DNA from: Levilactobacillus cerevisiae
Lineage (GTDB): Bacteria; Bacillota; Bacilli; Lactobacillales; Lactobacillaceae
DNA: 64,000 bases
Direction of reading: 5' to 3'
Assembly: GCF_003946245.1 (NCBI RefSeq)
Contig: NZ_RHNN01000003.1
Coordinates: forward strand, 86,933 to 150,932
In this document: positions 35,044-43,452 of the stretch, one piece after another
How positions within the stretch are numbered: the first letter of the stretch is position 1
Layout of the letters: each line of letters opens with the position of its first letter
The notes under the pieces: model-generated
What the model saw: only the letters and a program-made list of their open reading frames with translations
Database searches by the model: none
What the model was told of the DNA's origin: nothing
Made by a program: the position numbers and the translations under genes

Positions 35044-36363
35044 ATGATGGGGAATTGGAAACCGCTACGTAGATTATGGCGGCTTAATCAGCGAATGGAA
35101 CAGTGGCGAGCAATGCGGGCAATTAAAGAAGCCTTGCGGATCGCATACCCTTTTATTTTGGTGATGACGTTAGTAGATGTGGTTGGTCAAAGCTTTTTGG
35201 CCAGCAGTGGGTTCTTTTTTCAAATTTATCACGTGGGTAGTTGGTTACCCGGTATAGATTTGTGGCAACAATTTTTTCAAGTGATTAGTTTGGTGATCAA
35301 CGGGGTCGTCGCGGTGATTGTGGCGTTTACAACGGGGCATTATTTGGCGCGCACCTATCGGGGTGACGCACTAGCCGTGGGCGTCATGAGTGCTTTAGCC
35401 TTCCTGACGCTGAATGTGAATTACGACGCCTTGTACGAGACAAATCACGTGACCGGTGAAGGTGTCCCACAATTCATGGAAAATAATTTAGGCCCTCAAG
35501 GGATTTTCCTGGCGATTGTCGTGGGCCTCACGGTGGGCTGGTTCGGTAGCCATCTGATGAGCTGGTTGGCCAAATGGCAACTGCGCCATCCCCGGTTCGG
35601 CCAATTATCCTGGACTGGCCGGGTAGCTTGGCCCTTAGGAATTATTCTGGTGATCACTGTGGGCATTGGCTATGGTCTGAGTTGGTTGACGGACGGTGGC
35701 ATCAATGGTTTGGTTTATTCAGCCTTGAGTGCTTCCGTTGCCAATCCCGGTCATCGGGGTCTGGTTATTTTAGGCGTGACGGCCTTGAGCAACGTTTTGT
35801 GGTGGCTGGGACTGATTGGCCCCGTTTCATTGGCTGGCAATAGTTCAGTCACCTCGCTACAGAACTTAGCTTACGCTGTGCAACACGGTTCTGGGTGGAA
35901 CGCACCCAATCCAATTACGTTACATACTTTAGGGGATGCTTATGCCAACTATGGTGGTGCGGGGATGACCTTGTCTCTAATCATTGCCATTTGGTTGGTT
36001 TCCAAGCAGGCGAGCTACCGGCGCGTGGCCAATCAAACGTTTTTGCCCAACCTGGTCAACCTGAATGAGCCAACTTTATTGGGCTTGCCGCTACTATATA
36101 ATCCCATTTTACTAATTCCATTTGTCGTGGCACCAGCAATCAATATTGGTCTGGCTTGGTGCGCAATCACTTGGAAACTGGTACCGCCAATTGTCTATCC
36201 AGTGCCGCGGACGACACCCGGGCCGTTGATTGCTTTTCTGGGAACGGGTGGTGATTGGCGTGCCTTACTGTTAAGTTTAATTTGCCTGACATTGTCGGTC
36301 GTGATTTACATCCCATTCATTCGGTTACTGAATCATGAAGGGGGCGACGACCATGCGGCATAA
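35044..36363 (+). CDS. PTS sugar transporter subunit IIC (cellobiose/lactose class)
   Basis: This 439-residue membrane permease has about ten hydrophobic segments and the EIIC signature NLNEPTLLGLPLLYNPIL near residue 340, where the Glu contacts substrate. It belongs to the lactose/cellobiose EIIC family and needs separate EIIA and EIIB proteins; none is encoded nearby. Substrate unknown. AAGGGGG precedes ATG 35044. Its end overlaps the next gene by 11 bases, which links it to a membrane-anchored hydrolase. Confidence 0.88.
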   Translation: MMGNWKPLRRLWRLNQRMEQWRAMRAIKEALRIAYPFILVMTLVDVVGQSFLASSGFFFQIYHVGSWLPGIDLWQQFFQVISLVINGVVAVIVAFTTGHYLARTYRGDALAVGVMSALAFLTLNVNYDALYETNHVTGEGVPQFMENNLGPQGIFLAIVVGLTVGWFGSHLMSWLAKWQLRHPRFGQLSWTGRVAWPLGIILVITVGIGYGLSWLTDGGINGLVYSALSASVANPGHRGLVILGVTALSNVLWWLGLIGPVSLAGNSSVTSLQNLAYAVQHGSGWNAPNPITLHTLGDAYANYGGAGMTLSLIIAIWLVSKQASYRRVANQTFLPNLVNLNEPTLLGLPLLYNPILLIPFVVAPAINIGLAWCAITWKLVPPIVYPVPRTTPGPLIAFLGTGGDWRALLLSLICLTLSVVIYIPFIRLLNHEGGDDHAA

Positions 36364-37246
36364 TTGGTGGCGATGGTTGTTAGGCGTTGTGATTGTGTTG
36401 GGCATCTTCTTGCCAAGCACAGTCTGGATGCACCAACGCATTTCAAAATATAAGACGAACTATAAGACGCCACTGAATCCGACCATTATGGTACCGGGAT
36501 CCAGTGCCAGTCAGAACCGATTCGACGCGTTAATTAAGCAATTGCGTAGTGAAACAAAGTCGGCGCACAGTGTCTTAAAGGTCAAAGTGGCGGAGAACGG
36601 TCAGCTGTCCTACACGGGATCGATTAGACAGGGCGACAACCAGCCCTTCATCGTGATTGCATTTGAGAATAATCACGACGGCTATGAGAATATCAATAAG
36701 CAGGCGAAATGGCTGTCGATTGCTTTTAAGGATCTCGTCAAGACGTATCATTTTAACCATTTTTCGGCGATGGGCCACTCTAATGGTGGCTTGATTCTCA
36801 GCGTCTTTCTCGAAAAGTACTTCGGTGAGACCAAGCACGTGGCCATTGATAAATTGATGACGATTGCGACACCGTACAACATGGAGTCGGATAGTACGAC
36901 GCAGCAGACGGCAATTCTTAAGGAACTGATCGCTGGCCGAAGTAACCTGCCGAAGAAGCTCACGGTCTATTCGGTTGCGGGTACCGAGAATTATTCCAGT
37001 GATGGGACGGTACCAGCCAATAGCGTGAACCAAGGGAAGTACGTCTTCCAGAATCAGGTTGCCCACTACACGCAGGTTACCGTGACGGGAAGCAATACGA
37101 CCCATTCAGATCTACCGCAGAACAAGCAGATTGTCTTGTTGATTCGGCAATACCTGTTGAAGGAAAAGTTGCCCGCTAAGGATCGGTATAAACGGCAAAA
37201 GGCTAATGCCTCAAGTTCCATTACCGGGGAAACCGGACTACCCTAA
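36353..37246 (+). CDS. DUF915-type alpha/beta hydrolase, membrane-anchored
   Basis: This 297-residue protein has an N-terminal hydrophobic helix (WWRWLLGVVIVLGIFLPSTVW) acting as signal anchor. An alpha/beta-hydrolase domain follows, with the oxyanion region IMVPGSSASQNRF and the nucleophile elbow GHSNGG at about 140. DUF915 proteins are lipase-like enzymes facing outward in lactobacilli; the substrate is unknown. ATG 36353 overlaps the EIIC gene, so they are translationally coupled. Confidence 0.85.
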   Translation: MRHNWWRWLLGVVIVLGIFLPSTVWMHQRISKYKTNYKTPLNPTIMVPGSSASQNRFDALIKQLRSETKSAHSVLKVKVAENGQLSYTGSIRQGDNQPFIVIAFENNHDGYENINKQAKWLSIAFKDLVKTYHFNHFSAMGHSNGGLILSVFLEKYFGETKHVAIDKLMTIATPYNMESDSTTQQTAILKELIAGRSNLPKKLTVYSVAGTENYSSDGTVPANSVNQGKYVFQNQVAHYTQVTVTGSNTTHSDLPQNKQIVLLIRQYLLKEKLPAKDRYKRQKANASSSITGETGLP

Positions 37247-37254
37247 ATTTTTGG

Positions 37255-37260
37255 TATAAT
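37255..37260 (+). promoter_or_regulatory. -10 element of the LysR gene
   Basis: TATAAT at 37255 lies 27 bases before the GTG start at 37287. Confidence 0.45.
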
Positions 37261-37286
37261 GGATAAAAACGGTGGGGGTCCTCTCA

Positions 37287-38144
37287 GTGAATTTTCGACA
37301 ACTAGAATACTTTTTGGCAGTGGCCAACGCGGGTCAAATTACGGCCGCAGCCCAACAATTACACATGGCCCAACCACCACTGAGCTATCAGCTCAAACAG
37401 CTGGAGGCTGAAATGGGGGTCACGCTGTTGAATCGTTCGGCCAGTGGCACCACACTGACGCCAGCGGGACAACTGCTACGGGACTATGCACAACAGTTGG
37501 TCGATCTCCGGGAACGGGCGGACAGTCAGGTGCGGTCGCTGGGTCAGGGCCTGGCCGGCGTTCTATCAGTGGGGGTGATTTCTTCTTCCATTGGTGCGAC
37601 GCCCAACGCCAAGCTACGGACACTGACCCGGCACTATCCCAAGGTCCAAATTCGTTTATTTGAGGACAACACCTATGGCCTGATTGACCGGTTAGAAAAA
37701 CGGTTGATTGACGTGGCAATCGTCCGCACGCCGTTCACGGCGCCGGGACTTGCCAGCAAGGAGCTCGCGACCGAATCAATGGTGGCGGTCGTACCGAAGA
37801 AGTATGATCACTTTCCAGCGGCAACGTTAAAGGTGGAAGATTTGGCTACAGTTCCGTTAATTATTTATCGGCGGTTTGAGCGATTATTCCAGGCGACCTT
37901 CACGGAGAAGCAGATGTCGCCGTTCATTGCCTGTACCTGTGACGATGCTCGGACGGCCGTGCAATGGGCCGAAGCCCGGATGGGCGTTGCCATTGTGCCA
38001 CAGTCGGTGGCGGAACAGACGAGTGGGGTCCAGACCAGCATCCGGCAGATTCGCTACCAACCGTGGCGGACGACGCTCAAACTAGTTTGGCCGGAGCAAA
38101 TCACGCCTAGCCCCTTGTTACAACGGTTTATCGACAGCTATTAG
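37287..38144 (+). CDS. LysR-family transcriptional regulator
   Basis: This 285-residue protein has the LysR winged HTH at 1-60 (MNFRQLEYFLAVANAGQITAAAQQLHMAQPP in two overlapping parts, then LLNRSASGTTLTPAG). The periplasmic-binding-like effector domain follows from about residue 90. GTG 37287 with GGGGG upstream gives the standard MNFRQLEYF start. The target is unknown; the TauE-type exporter 330 bases downstream is one possibility. A strong terminator follows. Confidence 0.92.
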   Translation: MNFRQLEYFLAVANAGQITAAAQQLHMAQPPLSYQLKQLEAEMGVTLLNRSASGTTLTPAGQLLRDYAQQLVDLRERADSQVRSLGQGLAGVLSVGVISSSIGATPNAKLRTLTRHYPKVQIRLFEDNTYGLIDRLEKRLIDVAIVRTPFTAPGLASKELATESMVAVVPKKYDHFPAATLKVEDLATVPLIIYRRFERLFQATFTEKQMSPFIACTCDDARTAVQWAEARMGVAIVPQSVAEQTSGVQTSIRQIRYQPWRTTLKLVWPEQITPSPLLQRFIDSY

Positions 38145-38169
38145 GCATATGATAAATACAAAATTGGCG

Positions 38170-38205
38170 AGGTATCCATACTTTTATTGTATGGATACCT
38201 TTTTT
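38170..38205 (+). terminator. Terminator after the LysR gene
   Basis: The 12-bp arms AGGTATCCATAC and GTATGGATACCT are perfect complements, followed by TTTTT. Confidence 0.92.
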
Positions 38206-38469
38206 AGTTCTGAAAGCGATTGTAATGCCGGTCACTTCTCGTTTGCTGGGAGTGAAAAAGATATGAAAAAAATTTGGCTTAGAGAAATGATTATATTCAA
38301 TGGTGAACAATCGTAATGGGATGAAAGCGTGAATGCTTTTAATTCAGCGTTTAGCACTGTGAATTCATTAACAATTGGCTTGACTTTTTCTCCCTGGCAA
38401 ACTTGCCGCCATCCCCGCAAAGGTTGATAATCGGTTAAGTAAATTAGTTGAAGGAGGCATTAGCCACTT

Positions 38470-39315
38470 ATGATTCATACAGCCATTATTATGTTGGCCG
38501 TGGGTATCTTCGCCGGAATCGCCGGGTCCATCTTGGGCATCGGTGGTGGGATGATCATCACGCCAATCTTGACCCTTGGGATGGGGTTAAACATTAAATA
38601 TGCCATTGGGGCCAGTATCATTGCCGTTATCGCCACCAGCTCGGGGTCAACGATCGCTTATCTGCGAGATAACGTGTTGAACTTGCGGGTTGCCATGTTC
38701 CTCGAAATTGCGACGACCATCGGGGCAATCGTCGGGGCCCTGTTGACTGGGGTGCTGGATCCCAAATACCTGTACCTGTTATTCGGGTGCTTGTTAGTCT
38801 TTTCCGGGTGGAACATGTACCGCAAGCTACGGCGGGGTTCCGAAGTGCTCCAACGGGTCGAACCCGACAAGATTGCTGCTAAGCTCAAGTTGAATGGCAC
38901 CTACTTTGATAAAGCCGAAATGAAAGACATTGACTATCAAGTTGAAAATGTTCCCGCCGGCTTCTCCGTCATGTTTGGTGCTGGGGTGGCGAGTGGGCTG
39001 CTAGGGATTGGTTCCGGTGCGTTCAAAGTTATGGCACTGGATACCTTTATGAAGATGCCCCTCAAGCCATCAAGTTCAACGTCGAACCTGATGATGGGGG
39101 TTACGGCTGCGGCTAGTGCGACCGTTTACTTCTTCAACGGGGCCATTTTACCGGGAATCGCCGTTCCGATGGCGTTAGGTATCCTGGTGGGTGCCGTGAT
39201 TGGTTCGCGGATCATGCAAGTCTTGCCTGCCCGTTGGATCCGAATTGTCTTTATTCCAATTATTCTCTACATTGGTTTTGAAATGTTATTTAAAGGATTG
39301 GGGGTTCACTTCTAA
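38470..39315 (+). CDS. TauE/SafE-family sulfite/anion exporter
   Basis: This 281-residue membrane protein has about eight helices. Two TauE-type repeats are seen: GIFAGIAGSILGIGGGMIITPILTLGMG near the start and GAGVASGLLGIGSGAFKVMALDTFM near 175. Family members move sulfonates, sulfite or other organic anions; substrate not known. AAGGAGG lies upstream of ATG 38470. Its stop overlaps the following DUF1634 start (TAATG), a pairing common in Firmicutes. Confidence 0.88.
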   Translation: MIHTAIIMLAVGIFAGIAGSILGIGGGMIITPILTLGMGLNIKYAIGASIIAVIATSSGSTIAYLRDNVLNLRVAMFLEIATTIGAIVGALLTGVLDPKYLYLLFGCLLVFSGWNMYRKLRRGSEVLQRVEPDKIAAKLKLNGTYFDKAEMKDIDYQVENVPAGFSVMFGAGVASGLLGIGSGAFKVMALDTFMKMPLKPSSSTSNLMMGVTAAASATVYFFNGAILPGIAVPMALGILVGAVIGSRIMQVLPARWIRIVFIPIILYIGFEMLFKGLGVHF

Positions 39316-39692
39316 TGGCACAAAAACCAGCAACGACCGCCAAAGAAATGGCACAGGTTGAGACCATTATTGGCCGAATTCTCCAAGTGGGGGTCGTCAT
39401 TTCCGCAATTATCATGTTAATCGGCCTCGCAATGTTTCTGATTACCGGTTACTCCGGTTACGAAGGCAGCTTTGTTCCTCGGCACATGGGGATGATTCTT
39501 GCCGGCACTTGGCAACTACGGCCCTACGCCATCATGATGCTTGGGGTTTACTGCTTGATTTTGACGCCCGTCTTACGGGTGGTCGTCTCAATCTACGCAT
39601 TTTATAAAGAAAAAGATCATTTGTACGTGGCCATCACCACGTTGGTTTTAATTATCCTACTCATCGCATTAGTGATTGGGGTTAAAGGGTAA
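39315..39692 (+). CDS. DUF1634 family membrane protein
   Basis: This 125-residue protein has three hydrophobic helices (VVISAIIMLIGLAMFLI, YAIMMLGVYCLILTPVLRVV, LVLIILLIALVIGV) and the DUF1634 pattern ending AFYKEKDHLYVAIT. It is coupled to the TauE gene by a one-base overlap and is presumably an accessory subunit. Function unknown. Confidence 0.85.
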   Translation: MAQKPATTAKEMAQVETIIGRILQVGVVISAIIMLIGLAMFLITGYSGYEGSFVPRHMGMILAGTWQLRPYAIMMLGVYCLILTPVLRVVVSIYAFYKEKDHLYVAITTLVLIILLIALVIGVKG

Positions 39693-39713
39693 GCAGCAGA
39701 ATAGAGATGTGAC

Positions 39714-39743
39714 GAGCCCGGGTGAAATGCATCCGGGCTCTTT
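39714..39743 (+). terminator. Terminator after the TauE-DUF1634 unit
   Basis: GAGCCCGG pairs with CCGGGCTC around an 11-base loop and is followed by a short T-run. Confidence 0.75.
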
Positions 39744-39816
39744 GTGTTTGCCAATCCTAACAGTGTTCCACCACCAGAACGACGACGAAAAATTTTGGAT
39801 TCAGGGACACCTTAAC

Positions 39817-39844
39817 GTGACAGTGGGAGGCAATATGCTACACT
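39817..39844 (+). promoter_or_regulatory. Promoter of the MFS-alarmone synthetase unit
   Basis: GTGACA and TACACT are 16 bases apart and lie 40 bases before the MFS start. Confidence 0.55.
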
Positions 39845-39883
39845 AAGAAGTAATAAGTTTTTTAGAACGAGAGGCGACTCACC

Positions 39884-41116
39884 GTGGGAACACGTCAACC
39901 AGAGCAGTGGCGGCGTAATTTGGCCGTTTTGTGGTTAGGGACATTTATTGCTGGCATGGGTTTTAGTGAAATTATGCCGTTCATATCGTTATACGTTGAT
40001 GACTTGGGGACCTTTACCAAGGGTCAATTGACCATCTACAGTGGGCTGACCTACGCGGCAACTTTTTTAGTGATCGCAGTGGTGTCACCTTTGTGGGGGA
40101 AATTGGCCGATCGCAAAGGGCGGAAACTCATGTTACTGCGGTCCTCCCTGGGGATGGCGGTTGTGATTGGGCTCATGGGTTTTGTTACCAACATTTGGCA
40201 ACTGATTGGCCTGCGGTTTTTGCAAGGGTTCTTTGCCGGGTACATTCCCAACGCCAGCGCGTTGATTGCGTCCGAAACGCCGAAAGCCAAAAGTGGCAAC
40301 GCTCTTGGCATCTTAACGACTGGTTATGTCAGCGGCAACCTCATTGGACCGGTTCTCGGTGGGATTCTGGCGCAGGTCTTTTCCATTCGGTGGACGTTTA
40401 TCCTGACCGGGTTCTTCTTAATTATCGTCTTCTTCCTTAGCGCGACATTAGTTCACGAACATTTCACACCCGTCAGCAAGGAGAAACAGGCCCAGGCCGG
40501 CTTTTGGCTGAAACAGGTGAAAAATCCAACGCTCATCGTGGTCCTATTAGTGTCGACGATGTTTATTCAAATGGGTAACAACTCCATCACGCCAATTATT
40601 AGCCTTTACGTGCGTCAGCTGATGCACCATACCGGACCCATTACCTTGGTTGCCGGAATTATTGCGGCCTTGCCAGGGATTTCCACGCTACTGGCTGCCC
40701 CCAAGTTGGGCGAATATGGTGATCGGCGCGGTACACAACGGGTGTTGATTTTTGGCTACGTCTTTGCCGTCCTGATGTACTTCCCGCAAGGCTTCGTCAC
40801 CAGCATTTGGTTATTAGGTGTCTTTCGTTTCATGATTGGGATTTCAGACGGCGCGTTGTTCCCAGCCGTACAAACGATGTTAACTAAGAACGCCCCCCAG
40901 TCCTTGACGGGGACCGTATTCAGTTGGAACCAATCCTTCCAAGCCCTTGGCAGTATGCTGGGCGCGATGTTAGGTGGTTTAGTGGCCAACTGGTTCAACT
41001 ACAACGGCGTCTTCATGTTCACGGCAATGACGCTGTTAGTGAATTTCTTATTATTATGGTGGTTGGTTCCGGAAATCCGGCAGTGGCACAGCAAGCCAAC
41101 CAAGAGGAGCGTGTAA
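39884..41116 (+). CDS. MFS transporter (DHA1 drug-efflux type)
   Basis: This 410-residue protein has 12 predicted helices. It carries the MFS loop-2/3 motif GKLADRKGRKLML and the antiporter motif C-like GYVSGNLIGPVLGGILA in helix 5, typical of drug:proton antiporters such as NorA or TetA relatives. The start is GTG 39884 behind GAGAGGCGA. It is one base from the alarmone synthetase gene downstream, so the two share a transcript. Substrate unknown. Confidence 0.88.
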   Translation: MGTRQPEQWRRNLAVLWLGTFIAGMGFSEIMPFISLYVDDLGTFTKGQLTIYSGLTYAATFLVIAVVSPLWGKLADRKGRKLMLLRSSLGMAVVIGLMGFVTNIWQLIGLRFLQGFFAGYIPNASALIASETPKAKSGNALGILTTGYVSGNLIGPVLGGILAQVFSIRWTFILTGFFLIIVFFLSATLVHEHFTPVSKEKQAQAGFWLKQVKNPTLIVVLLVSTMFIQMGNNSITPIISLYVRQLMHHTGPITLVAGIIAALPGISTLLAAPKLGEYGDRRGTQRVLIFGYVFAVLMYFPQGFVTSIWLLGVFRFMIGISDGALFPAVQTMLTKNAPQSLTGTVFSWNQSFQALGSMLGAMLGGLVANWFNYNGVFMFTAMTLLVNFLLLWWLVPEIRQWHSKPTKRSV

Positions 41117-41117
41117 A

Positions 41118-41792
41118 ATGGCTAACGAAAATATTTCCCAGAATTTACCGGCTCAGTTTCCGAATGACCCGACTTCGTTAAAGGCCATCGATCAGTTTCG
41201 AGCGTTGATGTTGAATTATCGGAGTGCCGTGCAGGTGGTGGAGACCAAGATTCATTACCTGGATCAGGAGTATCAGATTCAAAATGGCCACACCCTAGTG
41301 GACAGCCTCCAGTCGCGGATCAAATCGCCCGAGAGTATTTTAGAAAAGGTGCAACGGAAGCAGTTGGATTTTAATTTCGAGACTTTACCTGGGCAAATGC
41401 ACGATATCGCCGGGATCCGCATCATTGTGCGCTTCGAAGATGATATTCTCTCCATGGAACGCCGGTTGGAGAAGCAGCCCGACATCCGCGTCTTGAAACG
41501 CAAGGACTACGTGGCCAATCCCAAGCCCAATGGCTACCGGAGCCTCCATCTGATTTTGGCCGTGCCGGTGTTTTTGGCGGCCGGCATGAAAGAAGTCACG
41601 GTTGAAGTGCAGATTCGGACGATTGCCATGAATTTTTGGGCGTCCCTGGAACATGAATTGAGTTATAAGAAAAATGTGAAACACCAAGACGAATTACGCC
41701 GTGAGTTAGTGGCGAAGGCCGAACTGGTCCGCCAGTTGGACGAGGACATGAACGGGATTAAGAACCAGATTCGGGCGGAAGAAAACATTTGA
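41118..41792 (+). CDS. Small alarmone synthetase, (p)ppGpp synthetase (RelP/RelQ type)
   Basis: This 224-residue protein contains only the RelA/SpoT synthetase domain, without the hydrolase HD or TGS parts. Motifs seen are DIAGIRIIVRFEDDI, KPNGYRSLHLIL (GTP-binding Tyr loop), EVQIRTIAMNFWASLEHEL (with the catalytic Glu) and a final helix. It makes (p)ppGpp or pGpp from ATP and guanine nucleotides. RelP and RelQ cannot be separated by eye. GAGGAG in the MFS tail precedes ATG 41118. Confidence 0.92.
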   Translation: MANENISQNLPAQFPNDPTSLKAIDQFRALMLNYRSAVQVVETKIHYLDQEYQIQNGHTLVDSLQSRIKSPESILEKVQRKQLDFNFETLPGQMHDIAGIRIIVRFEDDILSMERRLEKQPDIRVLKRKDYVANPKPNGYRSLHLILAVPVFLAAGMKEVTVEVQIRTIAMNFWASLEHELSYKKNVKHQDELRRELVAKAELVRQLDEDMNGIKNQIRAEENI

Positions 41793-41877
41793 AATGGCAA
41801 GGGTGGTTAGCTGGCTTAAGTGGCGTCAGTTGCACTTGGTCGCGCGCTTCAACAACATACATGTCGAGAGACTAACG

Positions 41878-41906
41878 AGTCTGGTATTTTGTTCCAGACT
41901 TTTTTT
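41878..41906 (+). terminator. Terminator after the alarmone synthetase
   Basis: AGTCTGG pairs with CCAGACT around TATTTTGTT, followed by seven T. Confidence 0.88.
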
Positions 41907-42001
41907 CGGCATATTTTCGGTTGCATGGTTAAATGCTTGGGCATTAATTACTGAGAAGCCACCAGTTAGTGATAATATTAACGATGAAGGGAGCGGATAA
42001 T

Positions 42002-42397
42002 ATGTTACGCCATAAAGTGATTACCATTTTAGCCGTTAGTGCATTGGGACTCGGCTTTGAGGGACTCGTTCAGCCTGCGCAACCAGCTGCTGCACAGAGT
42101 GTGTACCAGAAGATTCCGAAGCGTTACCGGGGAACTTGGCACCTGAAACACGCCACCTGGAAAGTGAAAAAGGGCGGTACCATCAAAATTAAGGCGCGGT
42201 CATTTGAGAGTGCCTTCGGTTCCTACAAGGGCAAGCAACTCGGCGTTCACGTGGCTAAGAAACACGTCTCACTTTTTCAGATTGCTGGGGGCCAGCAAGT
42301 GGGCGAGTTCAATAATCTCCAGCGGACGCGTTACAAGAACAAAGCAGCGTTGAAGTGGACATTTGATGCCCAAACAGCCTACTATGTTAAAGGCTAG
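42002..42397 (+). CDS. Small secreted protein, paralogue 1
   Basis: This 131-residue protein has a signal peptide (VITILAVSALGLGFEGLV, cleavage around AAAQS). The basic mature domain reads YQKIPKRYRGTWHLKHATWK, then IKARSFESAFGSYKGKQLGV and LFQIAGGQQVGEFNNLQRTRY. This looks like a small beta-rich domain. AAGGGAGCGG precedes ATG 42002. Its tandem neighbour shares every block. Family not recognised. Confidence 0.75.
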   Translation: MLRHKVITILAVSALGLGFEGLVQPAQPAAAQSVYQKIPKRYRGTWHLKHATWKVKKGGTIKIKARSFESAFGSYKGKQLGVHVAKKHVSLFQIAGGQQVGEFNNLQRTRYKNKAALKWTFDAQTAYYVKG

Positions 42398-42485
42398 TCT
42401 CGTTAGGTATGTTTGCTAATTAACGGTTGCACACCCGTGAAAATCATCGTTCGTGATAGGATAAACGATGAGGGGAGTGGATAGC

Positions 42486-42884
42486 ATGTTAAAGCAAATG
42501 TTCATGACGACAATCGCTGTGGCTGCTTTAGGTTTGGGGGCAAACACAGTTGTCCAGGCACCAGCAACAGTCGCGGCCCAGGGCGTCTATCAGGAAATCC
42601 CACAAGCCTACCGGGGAACCTGGCAGCTCAAGCACGCGACTTGGTCAGCTAAGAAGAATAGTCAGATAACCATCACAGCGCGGTCCTTTAAAAGTCAGTT
42701 TGGCTCATACGCGGGCCAGAACTTAGGCGTCAGTCACACCAAGAATGCCATTTCGGTCTTTCAGATTGCTGGGGGCATGCAGGTGGGGGCGTTCAACCAT
42801 CTACAACGCACCAGTTATCAACAACATGCTGCGTTGACCTGGTCTTTTAATGGGCAGTCGATGACCTATGTACGGACACATTAA
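42486..42884 (+). CDS. Small secreted protein, paralogue 2
   Basis: This 132-residue protein has a signal peptide (MFMTTIAVAALGLGANTVV, cleavage near VAAQG). The mature part parallels the gene upstream: QEIPQAYRGTWQLKHATW, ITARSFKSQFGSYAGQNLGV and VFQIAGGMQVGAFNHLQRTSY. Lysines are partly replaced by neutral residues, so charge differs from paralogue 1. GAGGGGAG precedes ATG 42486. Function unknown. Confidence 0.75.
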   Translation: MLKQMFMTTIAVAALGLGANTVVQAPATVAAQGVYQEIPQAYRGTWQLKHATWSAKKNSQITITARSFKSQFGSYAGQNLGVSHTKNAISVFQIAGGMQVGAFNHLQRTSYQQHAALTWSFNGQSMTYVRTH

Positions 42885-42897
42885 TACTTAGAGATAA

Positions 42898-42934
42898 CAA
42901 AAGCGCCTGGAAGTCTATCCCAGGCGCTTTTGAC
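42898..42934. terminator. Terminator after the secreted pair
   Basis: CAAAAGCGCCTGG pairs with CCAGGCGCTTTTG, symmetric A/T flanks. Confidence 0.88.
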
Positions 42935-42940
42935 AACTGA

Positions 42941-42968
42941 AAAAAGCCTTAGCATTTGCCAAGGCTCA
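42941..42968 (-). terminator. Terminator of the DUF2929-like gene
   Basis: AAGCCTT pairs with CAAGGCT-type arm, with AAAAAA on the plus side giving a T-run on the minus strand. Confidence 0.7.
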
Positions 42969-42993
42969 GTTAATCGATCATGCTTAACGTGAA

Positions 42994-43194
42994 CTATTTC
43001 TCACTGGAAGCTTGGTCGTCACGGCTAAGTAGCGCAATCCCGTTGACCGCGATCACAGCGATAATTGCCATCCAAATCCCAATTTTCATGGGTTCCCAGG
43101 TCATTTGTTTCAGCGTACCGCCGATATAACCAATAACTTCGCCAAAGATAACGGACCAAAAGATCACGACTAAATTAGATTCAAGCCACTTCAC
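42994..43194 (-). CDS. Small membrane protein, DUF2929-like
   Basis: This 66-residue protein has two helices (LVVIFWSVIFGEVIGYIGG and IGIWMAIIAVIAVNGIALL), as in YjzD/DUF2929 proteins of Firmicutes. The start GTG 43194 has GAGGTG seven bases upstream; GTG 43203 overlaps that site and is rejected. Single gene flanked by its own terminator. Function unknown; the family call is tentative. Confidence 0.65.
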   Translation of the reverse strand: MKWLESNLVVIFWSVIFGEVIGYIGGTLKQMTWEPMKIGIWMAIIAVIAVNGIALLSRDDQASSEK

Positions 43195-43452
43195 ACGTGT
43201 CACCTCACAATCGTTATTAGTTTACCACGATTGACCCTTAAATGGGTAATTAAGTTTGTATTTTTTTCAGCCGGCTAGAACGTGGGTACGGGTTGGCAAG
43301 CGTCTGTGTTGCGGATGAGGCGGTTTTCTAGTATACTGTATGAAATATGAATGTGAGATGGTTGAAGCGACTGCTTTCAAGAACGGCGTCCTCCTTGGGT
43401 TGGGGGGGCCATTTTGAAGCGGCCGTTTTTTTCGTGCAAAGGGAGGAAACTT

